A stretch of DNA of 7,124 nt from Weeksellaceae bacterium (GTDB lineage: Bacteria > Bacteroidota > Bacteroidia > Flavobacteriales > Weeksellaceae): positions 1 to 7,124 of the forward strand of contig JAKOOI010000220.1 in the NCBI GenBank assembly GCA_022701475.1, given 5' to 3'. Every line of letters begins with the position of its first letter. Position 1 is the stretch's first letter. This document shows positions 1 to 5,329 of the stretch, in pieces. A model generated the notes under the pieces. The model ran no database searches, had not been told where the DNA came from, and saw only the letters and a program-made list of their open reading frames with translations. Both the position numbers and the translations under genes were made by a program.

Positions 1-38
1 TCTTGCCGGATAAAAAGGTGGAAAGCTTTGTGTTGTAA
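1..38 (+). CDS. Possible C-terminal end of an upstream gene (partial)
   Basis: Reading from base 3, the codons give LPDKKVESFVL and then a TAA stop at 36-38. The composition and codon choice would suit the tail of a real protein. The gene body lies outside the window, so no function can be given. A short AT-rich inverted repeat follows 17 bases later, as expected after a gene end. The alternative is that this is non-coding sequence that happens to be open for 12 codons. Confidence 0.3.
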   Translation, partial: LPDKKVESFVL

Positions 39-55
39 AGCGCACAAAAGTTTTT

Positions 56-72
56 AAAAATCAAAGATTTTT
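56..72 (+). terminator. Weak AT-rich hairpin, possible terminator of the upstream gene
   Basis: AAAAATC (56-62) and GATTTTT (66-72) are perfect reverse complements around a 3-base AAA loop. The right arm supplies a run of five T. With only one G:C pair the stem is weak, so termination is an inference from its position just after the likely stop codon at 36-38. Confidence 0.3.
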
Positions 73-100
73 GTAGTCCAATGATAAGGAACGGCATCCG

Positions 101-124
101 GTGGCTGAGCGGAGCCGAAGCCAC
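101..124. repeat. REP-like palindrome
   Basis: GTGGCT (101-106) pairs with AGCCAC (119-124) around an inner part reading GAGCGGAGCCGA. The inner GGCT/AGCC copies at 103-106, 113-116 and 119-122 allow two competing hairpins. The core TGAGCGGAGCCGAAG resembles the short TGAGCGnAGnCGAAG palindromes that I recall as recurrent intergenic repeats in flavobacterial genomes. That resemblance is from memory, and copy number in this genome is unknown. Confidence 0.45.
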
Positions 125-230
125 GAAAAGCCATGGCAGCCGGCAGCCTCTTTCAGAAGGTGGATATGGCCTCTTCAGGATTTTTCTCCGGGAGGCAAGG
201 GCCTGCCGGACAGTCCTTCAGGATAATTTT
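125..230. other. GC-rich non-coding leader with nested direct and inverted repeats
   Basis: No convincing gene lies between 39 and 305. This stretch is richer in G+C than the AT-rich sequence on both sides. It contains a tandem GGCAGCC pair (135-141 and 142-148), the inverted pair CCGGCAG (140-146) / CTGCCGG (203-209), a second pairing GCCTC (146-150) / GAGGC (192-196), and a direct repeat CTTCAGGAT (173-181 and 216-224). A 64-codon open frame (81-275) runs through it but has no recognisable protein features. The tract ends about 25 bases before the -33 element of the gpmI promoter, so it is probably outside the gpmI transcript. Confidence 0.4.
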
Positions 231-255
231 AAACAAATTTTAAGTCCGCCTGTTC

Positions 256-284
256 TTGATTTCGGTTCAAATTAAATAAATTTG
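256..284 (+). promoter_or_regulatory. Bacteroidetes-type promoter of gpmI
   Basis: A TTG at 256-258 is followed by 18 bases and then TAAATTTG at 277-284, a perfect match to the TAnnTTTG -7 consensus used by the Bacteroidetes primary sigma factor, with the -33 TTG at a suitable distance. Transcription would begin around base 290, giving a leader of about 15 bases before the ATG at 306. No Shine-Dalgarno sequence is visible, which is normal for this phylum. Confidence 0.7.
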
Positions 285-305
285 TGATACAAAAGTTTAT
301 ACATA

Positions 306-1847
306 ATGTCAAAAAAAGCAATATTAGCGATCCTTGACGGATGGGGATTGGGGACCAACCCTGCCGTTTCCGCGCTGGATCAGGCGAATACCCCGTTTAT
401 AGACAGCTGTCTTAAAAATTTCCCGAATACCACCCTTGAAGCCAGCGGACTGGCGGTAGGGCTGCCGGCCGGGCAGATGGGGAACTCCGAAGTAGGCCAT
501 ATGAACCTGGGCGCCGGAAGGGTAGTCTACCAGAACCTCGTGAAGCTGAACATGGCCGTGGAAAACGGATCATTAGGCCAGCAGAAGGTGATACAGGATG
601 CTTTTGAATACGCGAAAAGAGAAAATAAAAAAGTACACTTCATCGGGCTGGTTTCCGACGGCGGCGTGCATTCCCACATCAACCACCTGAAGGGCCTGAT
701 TACGGCAGCCCATGAGTCAGGACTGAACGAGAACGTTTTTGTCCATGCCTTTACCGACGGCCGCGACTGCGACCCGCATTCCGGAAAAGGATTCATCGAA
801 GACCTTATTGAACATATGGATAAAACCGTAGGGAAGCTGGCCACCGTGGTGGGAAGATATTACGCCATGGACCGCGACAAACGATGGGAACGGGTGAAAA
901 TTGCCTACGATGCCATGGTGGAAGGCGTGGGAGACCGCACCACCAACCCGGTACTGGCCATTCAGAAGTCCTATGAGGAAAACATCACCGACGAGTTCAT
1001 GAAGCCGATCATCATGATCAATTCCACTGCTTTGGGCAACGTGGTGCCTGTAGGAAATATCACGGATCATGACGTAGTGATCTGCTTTAATTTCCGTACC
1101 GACCGCGGAAGGGAAATCACCGAAGTGCTGACCCAGCACGACCATCCTGAGTATTTCATGCGCAAGCTTCCGCTCTATTATATCACGCTGACCAATTACG
1201 ATAAGACCTTTGCCGGTGTCCATGTGGTTTTTGATGAGGAAGTCTTGCAGGAAACCATGGGGGAAATCCTGGAAAGGAACCACAAGACCCAGATCCGGAT
1301 TGCAGAGACCGAAAAATATCCGCACGTAACGTTTTTCTTCTCCGGCGGAAGGGAAGAGCAGTTTGCCGGCGAAAAAAGGCTGCTGTGCCCGAGCCCGAAA
1401 GATGTTCCTACCTATGACCTGAAACCGGAAATGTCTGCCTATGACATTACCAATGCCATCATACCGGAGCTGGAAGCGGAAACAGCGGATTTCATCTGCC
1501 TCAACTTTGCCAATACCGATATGGTGGGCCATACCGGGGTGTTTGAAGCTGCCGTAAAGGCTGCAGAAACGGTTGATCAATGCATACAGAAAGTAGCAAC
1601 CGCTGCTTACGAGCACGGATATGCCGTCTTCATCCTTGCCGACCACGGGAACTCCGATGTCATGAAGAACCCGGACGGAAGCCCGAACACCCAGCATTCC
1701 ACCAACCTGGTTCCTTTCATTGTGATGGATAAAGACCGCACCTGGAACCTGAAACCCGGTAAGCTCGGCGACGTGGCGCCTACCATTCTTACCGCAATGG
1801 GCGTTACCGTTCCTGAAATAATGACCGGGGATATCCTGATCAGTTAA
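306..1847 (+). CDS. gpmI: 2,3-bisphosphoglycerate-independent phosphoglycerate mutase
   Basis: Cytoplasmic glycolytic and gluconeogenic enzyme that interconverts 3- and 2-phosphoglycerate through a phosphoserine intermediate with two Mn2+ ions. The 513-residue length is typical of the family. The N-terminal strand carries metal ligand Asp11 (LDGWG), then GQMGNSEVGHMNLG with the catalytic Ser61. The inserted transferase domain (about 80-300) has His122, Arg153-Asp154 (TDGRD), Arg184, Arg190 (GRYYAMDRD), Arg264 and Arg267. The phosphatase-like part resumes with Lys337, Asp405 and His409 (NTDMVGH), Asp446-His447 (ADHGNSD) and His464 (QHST). All expected active-site residues are present, so the enzyme should be functional. 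The ATG lies 21 bases behind a good -7 box, and a strong hairpin follows the stop, so the gene is probably a single-gene unit. Identity is secure from the motifs; I cannot see whether a second, cofactor-dependent mutase exists elsewhere. Confidence 0.98.
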   Translation: MSKKAILAILDGWGLGTNPAVSALDQANTPFIDSCLKNFPNTTLEASGLAVGLPAGQMGNSEVGHMNLGAGRVVYQNLVKLNMAVENGSLGQQKVIQDAFEYAKRENKKVHFIGLVSDGGVHSHINHLKGLITAAHESGLNENVFVHAFTDGRDCDPHSGKGFIEDLIEHMDKTVGKLATVVGRYYAMDRDKRWERVKIAYDAMVEGVGDRTTNPVLAIQKSYEENITDEFMKPIIMINSTALGNVVPVGNITDHDVVICFNFRTDRGREITEVLTQHDHPEYFMRKLPLYYITLTNYDKTFAGVHVVFDEEVLQETMGEILERNHKTQIRIAETEKYPHVTFFFSGGREEQFAGEKRLLCPSPKDVPTYDLKPEMSAYDITNAIIPELEAETADFICLNFANTDMVGHTGVFEAAVKAAETVDQCIQKVATAAYEHGYAVFILADHGNSDVMKNPDGSPNTQHSTNLVPFIVMDKDRTWNLKPGKLGDVAPTILTAMGVTVPEIMTGDILIS

Positions 1848-1865
1848 TCTTTTTTACCTGCCTTA

Positions 1866-1900
1866 AAAATGCCGTTATATAAATCATAACGGCATTTTAT
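1866..1900 (+). terminator. Rho-independent terminator after gpmI
   Basis: A perfect 13-bp stem is formed by AAAATGCCGTTAT (1866-1878) and ATAACGGCATTTT (1886-1898) with a 7-base loop. It begins 18 bases after the gpmI stop and its right arm ends in TTTT. The matching A run on the left could let it work in the reverse direction too, but no opposing gene is present here. Confidence 0.9.
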
Positions 1901-1956
1901 GATTATTATCAGAAAGAATTAACACAGTATTATGTTCCAAATAACAATAAAAAGAA

Positions 1957-1964
1957 TAACTTTG
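1957..1964 (+). promoter_or_regulatory. -7 promoter box of the desaturase gene
   Basis: TAACTTTG matches the TAnnTTTG consensus exactly and lies 23 bases before the ATG at 1988, downstream of the gpmI terminator. No TTG is seen at the usual -33 distance; the nearest candidate is a TATGTT around 1931-1936. The gene may depend mainly on the -7 box or on an activator. Confidence 0.55.
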
Positions 1965-1987
1965 TAGTTTAATTCTAAATTGTAATA

Positions 1988-2968
1988 ATGTACCAACAGC
2001 TCGTAAGGAAAGAAGTAATGGGGATTCTGGAAAAGGAAGTCGGTTCTTTTCTGGATAAATTCTTAACGCCGGTTGAAAAAATATGGCAGCCCTCTGATTA
2101 CCTTCCTGATCCGTCCAGCCCGGATTTCAGATATGATTTAGAAGAAATCCAGACCTTTGCAAGGGAAATGCCGTATGACTTATTCGTTACCCTGATCGGC
2201 GACTGTATTACGGAGGAGGCACTGCCTTCCTACGAATCGTGGCTGATGAGCGTGGACGGGATAGACCAGGAGAAAAGTGAAGTGGGATGGGCCCACTGGA
2301 TCCGCGCCTGGACCGGTGAAGAAAACAGGCATGGTGACCTCCTGGGCAAATACCTCTATCTTTGCGGAAGGGTAAACATGAGGCAGATGGAAATAACCAC
2401 CCAGTATCTCATCAATGACGGCTTCGATATCGGTACCAGCATGGACCCGTACCGGAACTTTGTCTATACCAGCTTCCAGGAAACCGCCACCAATATCTCC
2501 CACAGAAGAGTAGGAACCCTGGCGAAACAGTCCGGAAATACCAAGCTTGCCAAAATGTGCGCGGTCATTGCTGCCGATGAAGCAAGACATGCCAAAGCCT
2601 ACAAGCATTTTGTTACGAAAATCCTGGAAATCGACCCTTCCGAAATGATCCTTGCATTTGAAGATATGATGCGGAAGAAAATCGTAATGCCTGCCCATAT
2701 GATGCGGCAGTCCGGGCAGAAAGCCGGAGAACTGTGGGGCCATTTCTCAGACGCGGCCCAGCGGTGTATGGTGTATACCGGACAGGACTATATCAACATC
2801 ATGAAAGACCTCCTGGATGACTGGAAGATAGAGCACATCAAAGGCCTGAACGAAAAAGCTGAAAAGGCACAGGAATACCTGATGAAGCTCCCCGGGAGAC
2901 TTCAGAAGATCACGGACAGGATTTCCACTCCGGATCTGCAGTTCCAGTTCAACTGGGTAAAGGAATAA
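1988..2968 (+). CDS. Soluble diiron acyl-[acyl-carrier-protein] desaturase
   Basis: Member of the plant-type stearoyl-ACP desaturase family (ferritin-like four-helix bundle). It uses O2 and electrons from a ferredoxin-type donor to put a cis double bond into an acyl chain carried on ACP in the cytoplasm, setting membrane unsaturation. The six expected iron ligands are visible: Glu76 (ITEEALPSY), Glu112 and His115 (GEENRHGD), Glu165 (SFQETATNISH), Glu198 and His201 (ADEARH). Other family signatures are WTGEENRHGDLLGKYLYL near 108-125 and DMMRKKIVMPAHMM in the C-terminal half. There are no membrane segments, which separates it from membrane-bound desaturases. At 326 residues it is somewhat shorter than the mature plant enzyme and lacks a transit peptide. 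ATG 1988 is favoured by its distance from the promoter box; Met11 is a less likely start. Double-bond position and chain length cannot be read from the sequence. It has its own promoter box and terminator, so it is probably monocistronic. Confidence 0.93.
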   Translation: MYQQLVRKEVMGILEKEVGSFLDKFLTPVEKIWQPSDYLPDPSSPDFRYDLEEIQTFAREMPYDLFVTLIGDCITEEALPSYESWLMSVDGIDQEKSEVGWAHWIRAWTGEENRHGDLLGKYLYLCGRVNMRQMEITTQYLINDGFDIGTSMDPYRNFVYTSFQETATNISHRRVGTLAKQSGNTKLAKMCAVIAADEARHAKAYKHFVTKILEIDPSEMILAFEDMMRKKIVMPAHMMRQSGQKAGELWGHFSDAAQRCMVYTGQDYINIMKDLLDDWKIEHIKGLNEKAEKAQEYLMKLPGRLQKITDRISTPDLQFQFNWVKE

Positions 2969-2992
2969 TCGCAATCGCGAAACGATAAAAGT

Positions 2993-3023
2993 AAGAGTGC
3001 CTGTATTTACGGCACTCTTTTTA
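2993..3023 (+). terminator. Rho-independent terminator after the desaturase gene
   Basis: AAGAGTGCC (2993-3001) pairs perfectly with GGCACTCTT (3011-3019) around a 9-base loop, and the right arm runs into a T tract (3018-3022). It starts 25 bases after the desaturase stop codon. The next gene's -7 box begins only about 5 bases further on. Confidence 0.85.
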
Positions 3024-3027
3024 TTTG

Positions 3028-3035
3028 TATCTTTG
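3028..3035 (+). promoter_or_regulatory. -7 promoter box of the HAD hydrolase gene
   Basis: TATCTTTG is an exact TAnnTTTG match, 20 bases before the ATG at 3056. The region where a -33 TTG would lie is occupied by the loop and right arm of the preceding terminator and contains no TTG, so the promoter may be weak. The same spacing to the start codon is seen for gpmI and the desaturase, which supports the call. Confidence 0.5.
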
Positions 3036-3055
3036 CCTACTCAAAATATATTCTG

Positions 3056-3484
3056 ATGAATAACAAAAAAATTGCAGTGGATTTTGACGGAACGATTGTG
3101 GATGATGCCTATCCGTCCATCGGCAAACCGAAGATTTTTGCTTTCGAAACCCTGAGAAGGCTTCAGGCTGAAGGGTACCGCCTGATCCTCTGGACTTACC
3201 GTCACGGGAAAACCCTGGATGAAGCCGTGGAATTCTGTAAAAAGAACGGAATCGAGTTTTATGCGGTCAACTCAAGTTTCGAAGGTGAGGTTTTCGATTC
3301 GGGAACACAATCCCGTAAGCTGGATGCCGACTGGTTCATCGATGACAGGAACCTGGGCGGGTTTCCCGGCTGGGGAGAAATCTACAACATCATCCAGGAC
3401 AGGATAGAATTCCGGGTGGAAGGAAAAGAAGTCCTGGCTTACTCCAAACTCAAGAAAGAAAAGAAAAAAGGATTATTCTGGTAA
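3056..3484 (+). CDS. Small HAD-superfamily hydrolase (BT0820-like)
   Basis: A 142-residue protein with the four haloacid dehalogenase motifs in order. Motif I is VDFDGTIVDD with nucleophile Asp9 and acid/base Asp11; motif II is the ILWTYR segment with Thr47; motif III is probably Lys88 in SRKLDAD; motif IV is WFIDDRN with Asp96-Asp97 for Mg2+ binding. There is little room for a cap domain, so the active site is probably open, as in the small BT0820-type proteins of Bacteroidetes. The family points to phosphatase or phosphotransferase activity, but the substrate is unknown and nothing in the neighbourhood identifies it. The C-terminus is lysine-rich (KLKKEKKKG). No hairpin with a T tract directly follows the stop; instead the gene is followed by an inverted array of 8-bp repeats leading to map, so read-through into map is possible. 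Confidence 0.85.
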   Translation: MNNKKIAVDFDGTIVDDAYPSIGKPKIFAFETLRRLQAEGYRLILWTYRHGKTLDEAVEFCKKNGIEFYAVNSSFEGEVFDSGTQSRKLDADWFIDDRNLGGFPGWGEIYNIIQDRIEFRVEGKEVLAYSKLKKEKKKGLFW

Positions 3485-3490
3485 GAGAGT

Positions 3491-3538
3491 GTAACAATAT
3501 ACCAATGCAACAGTATACCAATATAACAGGATACCGAT
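3491..3538. repeat. Left arm of an inverted 8-bp repeat array
   Basis: Six consecutive 8-bp units can be read: GTAACAAT, ATACCAAT, GCAACAGT, ATACCAAT, ATAACAGG, ATACCGAT. Read on the opposite strand they become ATTGTTAC, ATTGGTAT, ACTGTTGC and so on, the same family as the units of the right arm. The arm starts 6 bases after the stop of the HAD gene. Divergence between units suggests an old array or one under little constraint. Confidence 0.7.
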
Positions 3539-3557
3539 GATTCAGTTCTATATCATC
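3536..3557. repeat. Small hairpin at the centre of the inverted repeat array
   Basis: GATGAT (3536-3541) and ATCATC (3552-3557) are reverse complements around a 10-base loop. The pair sits at the turn between the two arms, so the whole 3490-3608 region could fold as one long imperfect hairpin with this as its tip. Confidence 0.4.
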
Positions 3558-3559
3558 AG

Positions 3560-3631
3560 ATTGTTACATTATTACATTATTACATTGCTACATTGCTATA
3601 TTGTTACATCGTTACATTATTACATTATTTT
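3560..3631. repeat. Right arm of the 8-bp repeat array, abutting the map start codon
   Basis: Nine exact 8-bp steps run without a gap: ATTGTTAC, ATTATTAC twice, ATTGCTAC, ATTGCTAT, ATTGTTAC, ATCGTTAC, ATTATTAC, ATTATTTT. The last ends at base 3631 and the map ATG starts at 3632. The array therefore occupies the whole leader where promoter and ribosome contacts would normally lie. Bases 3598-3608 are an 11-base perfect reverse complement of 3490-3500. Short tandem arrays with ACATTGTTACATTG-like text are, from memory, seen between genes in Chryseobacterium. Confidence 0.85.
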
Positions 3632-4441
3632 ATGATTCAGTTAAAAACGATAGAGGAGCTTCGCCTGATGAAGCAGAGTGCACAGCTGGTTTCAAGAACG
3701 CTGGGGATGCTGGCGAAAGAGATCAAACCGGGAATCACCACGCTGTATTTGGATAAGTTGGCCCACGACTTTATTAAAGACCATGGTGCGGAACCTGCCT
3801 TCTTAGGATACGGCGGCTTTCCGTATTCGCTCTGTATCTCACCGAATGAGCAGGTGGTGCACGGCTTTCCCAATAAAGAAGAAATAAAAGAGGGCGATGT
3901 GCTTTCCGTAGACTGCGGAGCCGTGCTGAACGGATTTGTAGGCGACCATGCCTATACCTTCGAGATCGGTGAAGTGAAGCCGGAAACCAAGAAACTGCTT
4001 CAGGTGGCAAAAGAATCCCTGTATAAAGGGATTTCACAGTGTGTGAGGGGAAAACGCATCGGCGATATTTCCCACGCCATCCAGAGCCACTGTGAGAAGG
4101 AAGGCTATGGCGTGGTAAAGGAACTGGTAGGCCATGGTGTGGGCCGGCAGATGCACGAAGACCCGCAGGTGCCAAACTATGGCAGGCAGGGAAGCGGTAA
4201 AGTCATCAAAGACGGATTGACCATTGCCATCGAACCGATGATCAACCTCGGAACTGAAAAAGTGAAATTCCACAATGACGGCTGGACGGTAACCACCCTC
4301 GACAACCAGCCTTCCGCCCACTTCGAACATGATGTGGCGGTAATCAACGGGAAACCGGTATTGCTTTCCACCTTTCAGTACATCTATGAGGCACTGGGCA
4401 TTGTAACGGATGAAGAAAAAGCTTTCCAGCTGGATTTCTGA
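3632..4441 (+). CDS. map: Methionine aminopeptidase, type I
   Basis: Cytoplasmic metalloprotease that removes the initiator methionine from new proteins when the second residue is small. The 269-residue pita-bread fold carries all five metal ligands: Asp94 (SVDCGA), Asp105 (VGDHAYTF), His168 (VGHGVGR), Glu201 (AIEPM) and Glu232 (HFEHDVA). The conserved substrate-pocket histidines His77 (VVHGFP) and His175 (MHEDP) are also present. There is no N-terminal zinc-finger extension, so this is the short bacterial form. I chose ATG 3632. A longer frame from TTG 3593 adds 13 residues (MLYCYIVTLLHYF) that are only translated repeat units. The leader is entirely repeat sequence with no clear TAnnTTTG box; the nearest is TATATTG around 3597-3603. 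Transcription may therefore come from the HAD gene promoter or from an unusual promoter in the repeats. The stop codon overlaps the next start (TGATG), which indicates coupling with the methyltransferase. Confidence 0.96.
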   Translation: MIQLKTIEELRLMKQSAQLVSRTLGMLAKEIKPGITTLYLDKLAHDFIKDHGAEPAFLGYGGFPYSLCISPNEQVVHGFPNKEEIKEGDVLSVDCGAVLNGFVGDHAYTFEIGEVKPETKKLLQVAKESLYKGISQCVRGKRIGDISHAIQSHCEKEGYGVVKELVGHGVGRQMHEDPQVPNYGRQGSGKVIKDGLTIAIEPMINLGTEKVKFHNDGWTVTTLDNQPSAHFEHDVAVINGKPVLLSTFQYIYEALGIVTDEEKAFQLDF

Positions 4442-5208
4442 TGAAAACGGTGGCCAAACTTTTGCTGAACGGCATCCCGCGTCCCTGGCTCATCAAAATG
4501 AGCATCTGGGCACGTCCGGTGATCTATCAGCTGTTCAAGGGAGATCAGTTCCATGATCCTATTGACGGGAAATCCTACCGGAAATTTCTTCCTTACGGAT
4601 ACGGCAGGCAGAGGGAAAATGCCCTTTCGCCCGGAACCCTGAGCCTGGAAAGGCATCGCCAGATGTGGCTGTACCTTCAGAATGAAACCGATTTCTTTAT
4701 TAAGAACCATAAAGTACTCCATATCGCTCCGGAACAGGAATTTTTACGTAAATTCAAAAGGATGCGCAACCTCAACTATGTCTCTGCTGACCTGTATTCG
4801 CCGATCGTGGACGTGAAGGCCGACATCCTCGATCTGCCTTTTGAGGATGAAAGCTTCGATATTATTTTCTGCAACCACGTCCTGGAGCATATTGCGGATG
4901 ATGCCAAAGCCATGAGCGAACTCTACCGCGTACTGCGGCCGGGAGGCTGGGGAATCCTGCAGGTACCGATGAAAAATGCCCTTGAACAGACTTATGAGGA
5001 TTTCGCCATCACGGATCCTAAAGAACGGCAGAAACACTTCGGCCAGTACGACCATGTCCGCTGGTACGGAATGGATTATTTCGACCGCCTGAAAAAGGCC
5101 GGATTTCAAACCGATGCCAATTTCTATTCCCAGAATTTTTCCGACGAGGAGATTAAAAAATACGGCCTGCAGAAAAATGAGATCCTGCCTCTGGTTTACA
5201 AAAGATAA
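4441..5208 (+). CDS. Class I SAM-dependent methyltransferase, Methyltransf_11-like
   Basis: A 255-residue cytoplasmic protein whose central part is a Rossmann-type methyltransferase. Strand 1 reads KVLHIAPEQEF (91-101), a variant of the usual glycine-rich SAM loop. Asp117 (SADLY) is the likely ribose-binding acidic residue. ADILDLPFEDESFDIIFC (127-144) and the HVLEHI / ELYRVLRPGG segment (146-169) are classic later motifs. The N-terminal 80 residues contain DPIDGKSYRKFLPYG (39-53) and NALSPGTLSLERHR (60-73). Related proteins, as I recall them, have CPxC pairs at these two places forming a small zinc ribbon; here the positions are Asp39/Asp42 and Ser63/Thr66, so the metal site seems lost. The substrate is unknown. 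The ATG shares its A with the map stop codon, so translation is probably coupled to map. A strong terminator follows the stop. Confidence 0.85.
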   Translation: MKTVAKLLLNGIPRPWLIKMSIWARPVIYQLFKGDQFHDPIDGKSYRKFLPYGYGRQRENALSPGTLSLERHRQMWLYLQNETDFFIKNHKVLHIAPEQEFLRKFKRMRNLNYVSADLYSPIVDVKADILDLPFEDESFDIIFCNHVLEHIADDAKAMSELYRVLRPGGWGILQVPMKNALEQTYEDFAITDPKERQKHFGQYDHVRWYGMDYFDRLKKAGFQTDANFYSQNFSDEEIKKYGLQKNEILPLVYKR

Positions 5209-5230
5209 ACAACAGCGTCTGATATACAGT

Positions 5231-5260
5231 AAAAGCCCGGAATATCCGGGCTATTTGTTT
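5231..5260. terminator. Bidirectional terminator between convergent genes
   Basis: AGCCCGGA (5234-5241) and TCCGGGCT (5245-5252) form a perfect 8-bp GC-rich stem with an ATA loop. On the + strand it is followed by ATTTGTTT, ending the map-methyltransferase unit 25 bases after the stop. On the - strand it is followed by TTTT (complement of 5231-5234), so it can also stop transcription arriving from the secreted-protein gene. Confidence 0.88.
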
Positions 5261-5306
5261 ATCATCAGTAATATGATCCGATCCCGGAAATGATGATTGG
5301 ATCAAA

Positions 5307-5324
5307 CCGGATCCTACGATCCGG
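5307..5324 (-). terminator. GC-rich hairpin directly after the secreted-protein gene
   Basis: CCGGATC (5307-5313) and GATCCGG (5318-5324) form a perfect 7-bp stem with a 4-base loop. On the - strand it begins 5 bases after the stop codon of the secreted-protein gene and is followed only by TTT. It may be a first, weak terminator or an mRNA 3'-end stabiliser backed by the stronger hairpin at 5234-5252. Confidence 0.5.
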
Positions 5325-5329
5325 AAGGT

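Noticed and set aside
1..97. Open frame on the - strand from an ATG at 97 leaving the left edge
   Set aside because: It is only about 32 codons inside the window, passes through the AT-rich hairpin, has no promoter box upstream, and the opposite-strand tail ending at 38 is at least as plausible.
81..275. 64-codon open frame on the + strand upstream of gpmI
   Set aside because: It runs through repeat and palindrome sequence, has no promoter box of its own, overlaps the gpmI promoter, and its translation has no protein-like features.
717..1697. Long open frame of 326 codons on the - strand inside gpmI
   Set aside because: It lies wholly antisense to a gpmI gene with every catalytic residue intact, shows no recognisable domain, and is explained by the codon bias of the + strand gene.
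2180..2743. 187-codon open frame on the - strand inside the desaturase gene
   Set aside because: Antisense to a clear diiron desaturase; its translation is His-, Phe- and Gly-rich, as expected of a shadow frame, and has no known motif.
3593..3631. Upstream TTG start that would extend map by 13 residues
   Set aside because: The added residues are only the translated 8-bp repeats, and the usual N-terminus of the family fits the ATG at 3632.
3491..3631. CRISPR array or regulator iteron array
   Set aside because: The units are 8 bp and directly joined with no spacers, two orientations are present, and there is no cas or replication gene nearby.
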